A stretch of 64,000 nt of DNA, from assembly GCA_037447655.1 (NCBI GenBank), contig JBBHKE010000684.1, forward strand, positions 119,201 to 183,200, given 5' to 3'. This document shows positions 23,129-33,686 of this stretch, one piece after another. Position 1 is the first letter of the stretch, and each line of letters starts with the position of its first letter. The notes below the pieces were generated by a model. It was not told the origin of the DNA. It was given only the letters and a program-made list of their open reading frames with translations, and searched no databases. The translations under genes were made by a program, and so were the position numbers. The DNA is from Zygnema cylindricum (Eukaryota > Streptophyta > Zygnematophyceae > Zygnematales > Zygnemataceae).

Positions 23129-24221
23129 TGTTGTAATATGAGGTTTATTGTATTTTCTAGGTTGGGAGGTAGCAAATAAAAAAGTTCTTATTTGAAAGTC
23201 AAACTCTACCTTTCTCTCCCTTCAGTCCCCATAGTAGTTCTAGTTACTAAAGACTGGTGAGAGAGAGAGAGAGAGCTATGGTTGCCTTAGTAGGGAGAAG
23301 GAAGTAGTGAGATCAGTCTTTTGCAAAAAGGTTGACGGACTAAGGATTTTATCTTGGTCCCTACAGACTACTGGATTAGCCGGCCAGCTTATCCGATAGT
23401 TTGGTATCAGGTGCAAGCATATGTAGGGTTTGATGACTATATAAATATGTACTACAACTTGAATCGTTATTAGCGTATTAAAATTTATTAGTGTAAAGAT
23501 AAAATTATCATCATTCATTCTAATTTAGTGCTCGGAGACGTGGCAGATTATGGTCGACATCCATAAATAGTGTAATTTATTCTATTTAAGGTATCAATGT
23601 CAAAATTTTAGGGGGCAGATATAAAGTACATAAGGCTAATAATGATTCACGGTGTAGTAGATCAAATCAATTTAATAATGGATTAGAAATGGAGACATAG
23701 ATTAAGGTAAGAGATTGTTTTCGTACTGACACTGGTATGGACCACACGAAATTCAGTGATACGGACACTAAATTTTGACAGCGCAAACAAAAGCTGGTTA
23801 GCATCTAACAACTCACATTCGAGCCGCCATTTCGAAATGACGGATTTGGGTGTTTGCGGTCGTTGCGGCATAAGACACCATGTGGCACCTTCTCAATCAT
23901 CCACAAAGTTTACGGAAACACGAAGACGAAATCAAAAGTCAAGGACATCTTCTCCATGGCCATGTCATACAGTGGCCATACAAAAAGTACATCGGTAATT
24001 GTACCTCTCTATATTGTACAATCTTCTGATTCGGTGATTTGGTACGTACATCAATCAGAATCAGAGAGTTCAGATAGGGGTTTAGGACTTAGAGATTTTG
24101 GTATGTAGCAGCCTCTCTCCTAGAAAGCTTGTGGAAAAAATAACATCTTTGCCACTTGATAACTAATCGCCTGGTTAAGCTTTTTGAGCAAACTTTTTAC
24201 CATTAGGCTCAAGGGAGTCCA
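23129..24221 (+). mobile_element. LTR, copia family A (3' LTR, interrupted)
   Basis: Starts TGTTGTAATATGAGG right after the purine tract of the preceding pol. A 210-bp MITE sits at 23450-23659, and the LTR is cut at 24221 by the family B LTR. The closest relative is the LTR at 52570-53618, which lacks the MITE. Confidence 0.8.
23450..23659. mobile_element. CACTA-like MITE, 210 bp, inside LTR
   Basis: Ends TACTACAAC and GGTGTAGTA with inner ATCGTTATTAGCG inverse repeats. Exactly 210 bp, like the copy at 6081-6290, and shares interior words (TTTAGTGC..GGAGACGTGGCAGA). Comparison with the empty site in the LTR at 53270-53300 shows it as an insertion. Confidence 0.8.
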
Positions 24222-25078
24222 TGTTTTTCTGAGACAACAGCCAGAACCGAAGAAAATGAGGATGCCGGTGTAGTCATCTCGGAACCAAACCAAGCAAGAA
24301 ACTTTCACAAAAACCAGTCTGAAAAACAGCAACTTCAAAAGTTGATAAAGCCCAAACCAGAGACACAATAGCTCTGCAAATCTACAGCAATTTAGAAAAT
24401 ATTAGGATGAACACACAAAAAAAATTACAAGTAATTCTGCCCACATATCTGTGAGATATTCACAGATGAAAATGCAAAAAACAGGCTGTACAGTTTTTGA
24501 CTACAAAGTGTTCATAACTTCAAAGTTATCTAAGTCCTACTAATATACACTGAAGCCTATGCTGCTGAGCGTACAGAGGCATACTAGCCGTACAATAAAT
24601 ACCTACGGCTCGAACAGAACAAGGTAGGTCATACAAAAAGATTCCGTTACTAATCAACTAACCACACAAAGACAAAAATCTACTTAACTAGATATTTACA
24701 AAGGAGTAGGATTCTATATGCCACGTCATTTGTCGTGTATGTGGTTCACACGGACCAGCATTTGTCGGTGGTCTCCCTCAGCCGCGTACATATCACATTC
24801 GGCACCGTAGACAAATCTCCATGTGCCATTTTATCCTCAAGTGTATCTATCCACAAACAATCGGATATTCTGGAGTGTCTTCTTTCTTGTAGTGACTTCT
24901 TTCTTGTAGTGACTTGAGTCTCGGGAGTGTATACAAATGTGTACTCCCTACCGATCTAGTGGAACATCAATTCTGGTGTGTAATGAAACGAACTTACAAC
25001 CAAACATATGCTAAGTCGTGAAACTCTCTCTCCCTCACACTCGAGGCATAGAGAGGACTAAAGCTTTCCAAAACAACA
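24222..25078 (-). mobile_element. LTR, copia family B (3' LTR)
   Basis: Minus strand TGTTGTTTTGGAAAGC at 25078 to GAAAAACA at 24222, 857 bp. Preceded by a TTTAGGGGAG purine tract and the B pol stop codon. Inserted into the family A LTR. Ends match the solo B LTRs. Confidence 0.85.
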
Positions 25079-26640
25079 CTCCCCTAAAGCTTTAGACTCT
25101 GCTAGCCACTTAAGCCACGTGCCTCTCTGCAAACCATTAATTAATTTAGGTGCAGGCAAGGGTTTAGTCATCATGTTTGCAACCATCTCCTCATCTGGTA
25201 AATACCTGAGTTTCATAACTCTTCCTATAACCTTCTCTCTCACAAAGTGTAGCTTGATATCAATGTGTTTGCTCTTAAAGTGATCTCTAGGGTTAGATGC
25301 AATAGCAATGGCAACCTGATTGTCACACCACACTACCTGAGGTCCAGATAATATAAACAAAAGCTCTTTAAGGAGAGACTTTACCCAAAGTTACTCTTTG
25401 ACGGCTGCGCTAGCCGCCATGTACTCAGCCTCCATAGTAGACTGAGCTGTCACCTTCTGAAGTTTGCTGCTCCAGCAGCATGTCCCACTTCGAATCTTCA
25501 AAATGTATCCACTAGTAGAGCGTTGCCTTCGCATATCTCCATAGCTCGCATCGCTCCATGTCTGAATTTTTTCTTCTTCTCCACCGAGAGAGAGTCGGAG
25601 GTTTCGAGTTCCTGCAAGATATCGAAGAACTCTCTTTGCTGCCTCCCAGTCTGACTTTTTTGGATTTTGCAAACAGCGGCTTAAGGCTCCAACAGCTACT
25701 GCAACATACATATGGGTACAGTTCATGAAGTAGATTAGGCTTCCGACGATCTGCCTATAAGGAATGGAGGACATAAAATCTGCCTCCCGTGACTCAAAAG
25801 AGTCATCAATCACAACCCCACCATGTGATTCTTTCCTTTCTATTTTCTGTCTGAACTCCATAGGAGTAGCATATCCCTTTGCCCTTGACATGCCGAACCT
25901 TTCAAGCATGTTTCCAATGGCTTCTATCTGTGTCAAATAAATTATTCTTTGTTTTCTATCCCTTTCTACCTGAATTCCCAAAATATACTTAGCCTACCCT
26001 AAATTTTTCATTTCGAACTGGGAATTTAGAGTTGTTTTTTTTTTATTCATTTCATTAATGGATTTGCTTAGCAACAGCAAATCATCAACATAAACAACAA
26101 TATATATCACTCCATCTTCCCTTTCCATTACATTAATTGAATGATCTGAACTGATTCTAGTAAAGCCATAATTTGTCAAAAATTCTTCAGTTATAGGTTC
26201 CACAATCGTGGAGCCTGCTTCAAACCATAAAGGGACTTCAACAATTTACAGACCAGATTTTCTTTCCCTTTTTTGACATATCCCTGTGGTTGCTTCATAT
26301 ATATAACTTCCTCCAAATCCCCATGCAAGTAAGCGGTCTTCACATCCATTTGATGCAATTCCATATCCTCTAATGCTGCTAAAGATAAGAGAATCCTAAC
26401 AGTAGGAAAACGAACTACAGTGAGAACGTCTCTTCATAATCAATGCCCTCTTTTTGGCTATACCCCTTAGCAACAAGCTTGGCCTTATATCTCTCAATAG
26501 TATTATCGGGATTCACTTTTAACTTGAATACCCACTTACAACTAATCGCTTTTCGATCCGGTGGAAGTTGCACAAGCTCCCAAGTTTGAGCCTCTATAAT
26601 TAACTTTATATCGTCATTCGCAGCAGCAATCCACAAATCT
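25079..26640 (-). pseudogene. pol: copia family B reverse transcriptase and RNase H
   Basis: Minus strand and the best preserved copia pol in the window. 26636-26415 encodes KAISCKWVFKLKVNPD and [20 protein letters not shown]. 26203-25994 contains the intact active site VVYVDDLLLLS. 25981-25391 (196 codons) encodes YRQIVGSLIYFMNCTH, RYLAGTRNLRLSLGG, WSDASYGD and CCWSSKLQKVTAQSTMEAEY. 25360-25058 encodes VVWCDNQVAIAIASNPRDHF and the C-terminal tail ending at the purine tract. A few frameshifts separate these blocks, so it is not functional as it stands, but decay is milder than in family A copies. The motif order is the standard Ty1/copia RT then RNase H. Confidence 0.92.
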
Positions 26641-27118
26641 TTTTCCGGAACGGAGAAAGCTTCTTGAATGGTAAGAGGCTCTTCGTGATTTCAGAATAAG
26701 CATGATCCACTCGGTCACCTCTCAGCCGGCTGCTTTGTCTTCTTCCCCCTGGAAAATCTGAAGCGAGAATTGTTGGTCCCCGACGCAGTCTTGGAGGAGG
26801 AGGAGGAGGAGGAGGAGGAGGTGGTCCGGTAGTAGTTACAATAGTAGGTAGATCAGGCAGCCCTAAAACATGTGGTAGTTCAGATGTAGAAGAAGAAACC
26901 GTAGTTTGCTTGAAAGGAATCTGCTCAAAGATGATATATTCATGCAATTTTTCTGCCTTTTCCGCCTCATTTATGCTAAAAACATCAACAGATTAACTTT
27001 TTTCTTTGATCTGAATATTCCTAGCAATCTGAATTGTATTTTTTTTATGTTTATACACTCTATATTCTACGGACTCATCATCATAGCCCAAAAATATCCT
27101 AAGTACAGATTTCGGACT
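26641..27118 (-). pseudogene. pol: copia family B integrase-RT linker with polyproline tract
   Basis: Minus strand. A (GGA)n microsatellite near 26794-26822 encodes about a dozen consecutive prolines, followed by LRRGPTILASDFPGGRRQSS and RGDRVDHAYSEI, the variable linker between integrase and RT. Upstream, a T-rich stretch is out of frame. The polyproline length is probably polymorphic. Confidence 0.75.
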
Positions 27119-27680
27119 TCATTTCCAATTTGGAAGGTTATCCAACATAAAACACTTACTTCCAAATACTCTAAAGTAACTAACATTCGGCTTTCTTCCT
27201 GTCCACATTTCATAAGGTGTTTTATCCTTTACACATCTAGTTTCTATTTTATTTCTAATGTAAGAAGAACAGTGAAAAGCTTCCCCTCTAAATTTTGGAT
27301 ATACACCTTTATCCATCATCATAGACATAGCACATTCAGTCAAGGTCCTATTGAGTCTTTCAGCCACACCATTCTGTTTCGGAGTGTAAGGAACAGTAAA
27401 CTCATGAGAAATTCCATTATCTTTCAAGTATTCAGCAAAGGCATTTGATACATACTCTCCACCGTTGTCAGATCGCAAAGCAAGGATCGATTTTCCGTGA
27501 AGTTTTTCTGCCCAGATCCGGAAATGTTTGAAATGTGTGAAGACCTCACTCTTCTCCTTCATAAAGTACACTTGGCTGAACCGTGAGTGGTCATCAGTGA
27601 AGGTAACAAGGTATTTCCTTCCACCAAAGGAAGGAACTTTGGCTGGTCCCCATGTTGTTTTTTTGTCCAAAATAGACCGC
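27119..27680 (-). pseudogene. pol: copia family B integrase (5'-truncated)
   Basis: Minus strand, 183 codons open. Contains WGPAKVPSFGGRKYLVTFTD (first catalytic Asp region), LALRSDNGGEYVSNAF (second Asp) and VPYTPKQNGVAERLNRTL (catalytic Glu), then GEAFHCSSYIRNK and TPYEMWTGRKPNVSYFRVFG. The DDE residues are therefore visible in this copy. The N-terminal zinc domain, protease and gag are absent: sequence switches at about 27680 to LTR family C. Confidence 0.92.
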
Positions 27681-27689
27681 AGAAGCCAC

Positions 27690-29004
27690 CCAACCTATCA
27701 AACAAAATGTAAATCAAAGTTAGGCTAATAAACAATCATTTGAAATGTATCCTCCATTTAACATACATCAACTAAGGTTTGATGGAATAATCAACATAAA
27801 CAAACCTTAGGACAACAACTAAGGTTTGATGGAATAATCAACATAAACAAACCTTAGGATAGCATCCAAGGTTTGATGGAATAATCAACATAAACAAACC
27901 CTAGGACAAATGCATAAACAATGCATATCAAACATATATAAAAAAATATAAATAATAACAACAAAAGAGTGAAATCTCACATAAACATTAAATAAAGAAA
28001 ACATATCAATAAACATATTACCCAAATGCATGACCTAATCGTTAACCCTAGAATACTACATATTCAGTCCCTACTTTTCTTAACAAGCATTGATCATTAA
28101 TTCCTAATAAAACTCATTCCTATATATACACTTGTGAGCTGTCAACGAATCACTAAGTGTCAAAATAACCAACATAAATTACGTAACTGTCATTAAGTCC
28201 TATTTAACCATAATAGCCCATTACTAAGAATAAATTAATCGTAAGCGTACACCTGAAAGTCTAGCAATCGTAAGCGTACACTTGTATGCAAATACGACAA
28301 ATAAAGACACACAAATTAAACTGTCAAAACCCTAATTGACCACATAAACATAAACATCATAATCAACTCTATTTTATTAATACACACAAGACAAACCAAT
28401 ATTGTTCCAAATATTTACAAGTACAAAAAATCTTATGCTGAGTCATGGCGAATAAATCAACAGGACTTCGTGAATCTCGTCAAAGCATCCGAGACATCCA
28501 AAAAATAAATATCGTGTGATTGACGCGATTTCGCGTCCCCACTCTTTAAAAATAACGGCGGCCTTTGTCCGCCATCCGTAGCTCTTATTTAGAACCCTTG
28601 ATGTCGTGCCACGTGGTCCAAAAGTTCGCTTGACGAAACCACGCTAAACCATCCAAAATTGTCCGTACCGCAATTTTGTTCCTTGTCATAAATGCGCCTG
28701 CCAAAAATAAGTACACTTGTCCCAAAAAGATTCTATGTACCAAGGGCGTCCTTTTCCATATATCCCACCTGTCGCATTATGTTATTTACGTGCGACGTAC
28801 CATTTCATCATCGACAATTATCTCACGTTGGATCGCTTCGCGATCCGCCGTACATTTCCTATCACATTTCGCGCCACTCAATTACTCCATTAATTTTAGT
28901 CGTACATTTAATTCCCCAATCCGCAAATCCTTTAGAGCCTCCACAATACTTCCGGTAATAAAGTATGCACGCAAATACGCACACGCATGTACGAAACTTA
29001 ATCT
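27690..29004 (-). mobile_element. LTR-like unit, family C
   Basis: Reverse-oriented relative of 18183-19350 (same ordered landmarks, palindrome at 28830-28846). It sits between copia B integrase and the gypsy RT. Ends approximate. Contains a 47-bp triple repeat. Confidence 0.65.
27772..27912. repeat. 47-bp tandem repeat, three copies
   Basis: Units start at 27772, 27819 and 27866. Each carries CTAAGGTTTG near its start and the inverse CAAACCTTAG near its end, so each unit can fold into a hairpin. The copies are nearly identical. Confidence 0.9.
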
Positions 29005-29287
29005 TCCAAAAACAACACTAAATGTTCGCACGGTAGAAGATCGACACCCCATGCCTCTCGCAGAGGAAATATTTGATCATGTGGGTGGAACCAAATATTT
29101 CGGTATTCTTGACTTACGTCAACGGTTTAATCAAATCGAGATGGAAGAAAAGGATCGGCATAAAACGACTTTTTGGGGTAGTGATGGTAGATGGGAATGG
29201 GTAGTAATGCCATTTGGACTCAAAAACGCCTTTGCCGTGTTCCAAAAAGTTATAGATTCGGTTCTTGGGGGATGCAAATTTGCGAGA
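29005..29287 (+). pseudogene. pol: Ty3/gypsy reverse transcriptase, 5' half
   Basis: Plus strand. RTVEDRHPMPLAEEIFDHVG, KYFGILDLRQRFNQIEME, KTTFWGSD and VVMPFGLKNAFAVFQKVID are the ordered RT blocks of gypsy elements; DLR holds the first catalytic Asp, while the usual SGYHQI reads RFNQI. The frame is open until FARC, where it meets a family A LTR. The missing residues of the YxDD active site resume at 30432. The 5' side abuts LTR family C, so gag and protease are not attached. Confidence 0.92.
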
Positions 29288-30431
29288 TGTTAAAACTCTG
29301 AGACCTCCATTGGTCCTCTGAATTGGCAACTCTCAAGAAGCTTATCTAGCTAGTGCCGACTCCAAGTTGATACAAACCCAAATGATTTACCCTTTGACAA
29401 TCGAAACCCCAATACAACTTCACCCCTGTGAAATAAGGCTTTGTGTGTGCTCAGTTCCACCACAAAATGCAAAGTTATAATATGAGTTTTGGACACATTA
29501 ACCCATTTTGACTTCCCCTTATAAATGCAGTCACCCTGGCAAGTAAAAACCTAGACCGACTACACCTCTGTGTAGCCTAAACTCCCCTAATTCTGCAGCA
29601 AAAAGAATCACTGAATTTGGTCAACCGAGTGAGTTCTAATTAAATGGCAAAGTTTGCTTATTAATACAAATGCTCTTTGGGAGAGAGGCGACTACCTACC
29701 AAAAAAATCTAAGTCCTATTTCCTCTCTAAAACCCCTTCTACTGAATTACTTTCCAGTCATACGACTGTACCAAACATGAAGTACAAGTACGGAGTACTT
29801 TATGTATGGTAACTGTACTACATGGCCAAAACAGTGACATTTGTCACATCCGGATTTGTTGTCTAGGTCTCTGAAGATTCCCAAAACCCTTACGATGCAA
29901 CTACGTTTTAACCGTAGTGGCTGCTTTCGGAAAAAGCCAAAAATGCCCTTTTCGCGATATCAGCTCCTATCACGACCGTTCGATGAAGTCCGGATTGATT
30001 ATTTGCCGTTGAAATAAATGTTCGCAACATTTATTTCGTACGGTACTATAGTACACAACTTGTTATATGTTCTACCGTACAATTTATTAGTTAAACAAAA
30101 TATCCTATTTGTAAAAGTTTATATAACTATCAAACCTAATACAACTCATCAATAGTCTAAGACTTAACGGACAAAGCTAACGGCTACTAAGTTTGAGAAA
30201 TTGTAGGTACCAGGATCAAGTCCTTGGGTCCGTCAGATACCTTTTTGGTAATTTTACCAGTTTCTACCCTTGTCTCTCTAGAAAACCTACGCAGCCATGA
30301 CTCTAACTCCCTATTATCCAAGCCTTCAGTGACGACAACAAGTGTGGGGGCTTGGAGAAGGGAGGTAGAGGCAGGCCGCCTATTCCTTTTTCTATTCTAA
30401 AACAGACATAGAAAATACACAAATATCAACA
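29288..30431 (-). mobile_element. solo LTR of copia family A inside the gypsy RT
   Basis: Minus strand TGTTGATATTTGTGTATTTTC at 30431; the other end is near 29288-29291 (reading either TAACA or TTTA on the minus strand). About 1.14 kb. Contains the antisense B-box (30213) and T5 run. Splits the gypsy catalytic motif. I found no clean 5-bp duplication. Confidence 0.85.
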
Positions 30432-31345
30432 ATATTGATGACTTGATAATTGCTTCTGCTACGGTAGAGGAATATGCCCACCATATCGATAGGGTCCTCA
30501 CGGAATTAAAGAAAGTTGGCCTAAAATGTCACCTGGCGAAATGTACCTTTGGAGCCGAGGGAGTGCCTTACCTTGGTCATTTTATCTTGGCCGAGGGCAT
30601 CACTCCTCTCGAAGCAAAGGTGGGAGCAATTACTTAGCTACCGCCTCCTACCGATCTCACCAGTTTGAGGGCCTTTCTTGGACTAGCCAATTTTACAGAC
30701 AATTTGTACCGAATTTTAGTACAATCACTTTTCCCCTCATTGACCTCCTCAAGAAAGAAGTGTCGTTTGTTTGGGGACACGCCCAAACAGAAGCATTCAA
30801 GAAACTGAAAACTGCCCTTTCAAGTGCTCCCATTCTTCGACCTCCTAATCATAAGCTTCCTTTTTGCTTACAAACTGATTTCAAAAAGCTAGGCATCACG
30901 GCTATTTTTACACAAAGGGAGTTGAACGGAGAGGAGTATGTAGTCGCTTATGCGAGCCAAAGAAATAACCGGGCTGAATCGAATTATAGTAGTTATGAGG
31001 GTGAATGTCTCGCTGCGGTATGGGGTATCGTCCATTTTAAACATTATCTTTACGACAAGCCCTTTACACTCCTAACTGACCATCAATCCCTCCATTGGTT
31101 GATGACGAACAGCAAGCTTTCTAGAAAAGCTCGCCCAATGGGCCCTAATTTTGCAAGAATACGACGTTGAATTCATTCACCGTCCAGGTTTGCTCTGTCT
31201 TAACGCTGACGGAATCTCCTGAAATCCTTTGCCACGCACCACAGACAATGGATTCCGACAAGATTTTGATGATGAAGAGGTACCGTCCCTATCGGATGGT
31301 GCCTACCTCACACATTGTTTAGCTTCTATACCGAATTCTTGATCC
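30432..31345 (+). pseudogene. pol: Ty3/gypsy RT 3' half and RNase H
   Basis: Opens with IDDLIIASATVEEYAHHID, completing the RT active site, then GLKCHLAKCTFGAEGVPYLG. After one stop and a frame shift, LRAFLGLANFYRQFVPNF-type sequence, FVWGHAQTEAFKKLK and APILRPPN lead to RNase H: LPFCLQTDFKKLGITAIF, YVVAYASQRNNRAESNYSSY, EGECLAAVWGIVHFKHYLY and FTLLTDHQSLHWLM. The sequence then continues in another frame as ILQEYDVEFIHRPGLL and NADGIS. This is the usual RT-RNase H order of plant gypsy pol. A stop and two shifts make it inactive. Confidence 0.92.
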
Positions 31346-31489
31346 ATGGCGGGACGAGCCTCTCATCCTATTTTTATCTTCTCAAACCTTTCGATCGGGA
31401 ACCACCGCTGATGAGGAAGACCGAGTAAAGAAACGGGCCAAAAAAATATCTATAGCTCGGCGGATCTTTAGTTCCGTTGTTGGCGGACG

Positions 31490-32455
31490 TTAATCATCAG
31501 CATGTCCCGCGACCAACCGAGCGCTTGTCTTTAATTGAGCAAATACATATCGAGCTCGAACATTACGGGACCAAGCGCACATTAAGCCTTGTATAGGCAC
31601 AATATTGGTGTTCCACAATGCAGGCAGATGTGGCGGTCGTTCTCCACAAATGCGCCACATGTGATCGGATACGCATCTCTTTCTCTAACCGGTAGGTGAC
31701 TCTCCAGCCATTGCCCATTAGGGGATTGTTTTATCGCTCGTCCGTGGATCTTGCCGACCCATTTCCCATCTCTCGATGTGGGAAACAATACAAGATGATA
31801 ATGATTGAAAATTTCAGCAAATGGGTAGAGGTGGTCGCTCTTCCCCGAAAGATGGCCAAATTGACCACCGCTGCTTTCAAAGAGCACGTCCTCATGCGTT
31901 ATGGAGCTCATGCGGAGGTTCTTACGGACCAAGGTACAGTTCCGAGGGGAATTTCAGGAAATGATGGATTAAGCTTTAATTGATCATCATCAGACAAGTC
32001 GTGATCACCCCAAGGTCGACGGCTTGGTGAAATGCGTAGTTTAGACTTTAAAGCGCTCTTTTCGAAAGCATAGTTTAGAGAAACACATCTTCGTCAGGGA
32101 CGAATCATTAGGTTACATCACCATGGGCTACCAGCTGTATGATCAAGCTAGTCTGGTGAATTCTAGCCCTTATTACATTCTTTTTGGTCGAGCTCCCTTG
32201 CTCAGTAGCAATATTGAGAAAGCGACCAGTTTACCTTTGCCTCTAATGTCTAACACGATATTTTTGGAAGAACTATTTTGCCGTGCTTTGCTTTTCGCTC
32301 GTGAGATGCCCATGGCTTTTGATAACTTGCAGATTGCCAAACATCACGATACTTTGCGGTTTACCACCACGCCAAGTGGGAGTTACAAGCCTCAACATAA
32401 ATCTTACCTGATCACAATTACGTGTACCTTTGACAACTATCTTTTTATAGTTTAG
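31490..32455 (+). pseudogene. pol: Ty3/gypsy integrase (decayed)
   Basis: 31500-31680: ERLSLIEQIHIELEHYGTKR and HKCATCDRIR give the HHCC zinc domain, with a stop inside. 31750-31960: SVDLADPFPIS, MIMIENFSKWVEVVALP and EVLTDQGT give the core with two catalytic Asp positions. 31980-32070: DHHQTSRDHPKVDGLVKC, where the expected catalytic Glu is Lys, so it is inactive. 32080-32455: GYITMGYQLYDQASLVNSSP, YYILFGRAPLL, ALLFAREMPMAFDNLQIAKH, the C-terminal domain. The same domains occur with an intact Glu in the minus-strand copy at 36634-37561. Confidence 0.9.
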
Positions 32456-32783
32456 ACACAGGTGTTTCAGAACACATTCTGCGTGTGGTGAAAATTGATG
32501 TTAACAGGATGTTGGGTTTGCAGGGTGCAAATACAAGGACGATGCGAGAGCATTTGAAGAACTGTGCACCTTGCTACTTACCTGATTTGTCACAAGATAT
32601 GGACCCGACGCGGATGGCGATCACCAAGGCGACGGACTGTACCATCTGCAGGCGAGCATACAGCGAGACTTAAATGCTCTTGTGCGACCATTGTAACCAA
32701 AGGTTTCATATGGAGTGCCTAGTTCCTACATTAGAGGCTGTGCCCGCAGACCATTGGTTCAGCCATGGTTGTCGTGAGCTCCC
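32456..32783 (+). pseudogene. PHD-like zinc finger tail of gypsy integrase
   Basis: Follows the integrase directly. SEHILRVVKIDVNRMLGLQG, then LKNCAPCYLPDLSQDMDPTR, then a C4HC3 pattern: CTIC, (stop codon) MLLCDHC, RFHMEC and DHWFSHGC. The spacing is that of a PHD finger (Cys pairs, His, Cys, Trp two before the last Cys pair); the first Cys of the last pair is Ser here. The second copy at 36634-36870 keeps that Cys but has Tyr for the Cys after His, so the ancestral domain was probably complete. A chromatin-reading role is inference. Confidence 0.75.
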
Positions 32784-33173
32784 TGTTGTTCTGACACAAT
32801 TACTGGCACTGAAGATGAAGAAGATGCAGCAGTAGTCATCGTAGAACAAATCAAGAGAGGAAGCTTCCACAAATACCGATGGCTGAACAGAAACTTTGAC
32901 AGACTATAACTTTCAGAAAAACGCTCTAAACGTCCTGAATATTTGCCACAATGTAGCTAACATACAAAGAAACACACACACAAAATTTCAATCAATTCCG
33001 CTTACAAATCTGTGAGATATGTAGAAATGAAATTACATAAAACTGAGTGTACAGTTTTCATATCATTTGTTCCTAAAAATCAAATTCACTAAGTCCTACT
33101 TTTATACACCGAAACTACACTAAGCTGTACGGAGGCATTCCAGCCGTACATCTAACATTCTATCACAAATATT
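32784..33173 (-). mobile_element. family B LTR, 3' part, cut by the assembly gap
   Basis: Minus-strand end AACAACA at 32784. Aligns in reverse to 51248-51631 and 24222-24610 (shared GAGTGTACAGTTTTCATA, TTGTTCTGACACAAT). The start lies beyond the run of N. Confidence 0.8.
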
Positions 33174-33183
33174 NNNNNNNNNN
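33174..33183. other. assembly gap (10 N)
   Basis: Ten unresolved bases. A round number suggests a placeholder rather than a measured length. It directly precedes the mirror repeat. Confidence 0.98.
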
Positions 33184-33342
33184 TAGGATGTTTTAAAATC
33201 TTTAACATGCGGCAGCGCTTAAATTTTATAGGCATGTACGATATGATTAAATGCACAGTATGATTAGGGCAAAAAAAATCGCGTGCAAGGATACGCACGA
33301 GAAGATTAAATTAAATTTAAAATATTTAAAAGTGAACTTTTC
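33184..33342. repeat. left arm of a perfect 159-bp mirror repeat
   Basis: Read backwards (not complemented) it equals 33528-33686 base for base; paired positions sum to 66870. It starts at the first base after the N run. Confidence 0.95.
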
Positions 33343-33527
33343 CAAATTCAGAGATTCTTTTTGCTATCGACTCAGGGGAGTCTTGCTTTCACAAGGGTGC
33401 AGGTGGTCAGAGTTTTTGTCTGCCAGGGTGGCAGTTATTTTTGCTGAAACACAAAGGGGTCAGGATTATCCTAGAGGCTTCTTGGAAGCTGTCCACTCTG
33501 AGGACTTATGAAGGTCTCAGAGTTTCA
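33343..33527 (+). mobile_element. family A LTR fragment between mirror arms
   Basis: Matches 11985-12155 closely (CAGAGATTCTTTTTGCTATC, AGGTCTCAGAGTTT), plus orientation. Both ends coincide with the mirror-arm ends. Confidence 0.8.
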
Positions 33528-33686
33528 CTTTTCAAGTGAAAATTTATAAAATTTAAATTAAATTAGAAGAGCACGCATAGGAACGTGCGCTAAAAAAAAC
33601 GGGATTAGTATGACACGTAAATTAGTATAGCATGTACGGATATTTTAAATTCGCGACGGCGTACAATTTCTAAAATTTTGTAGGAT
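33528..33686. repeat. right arm of the 159-bp mirror repeat
   Basis: Exact base-order reversal of 33184-33342. This arm reads on naturally into 33687 onward, so it is probably the authentic one. Confidence 0.95.

Noticed and set aside
27772-27912. CRISPR-like array
   Set aside because: Units are contiguous without unique spacers, in a eukaryotic LTR.
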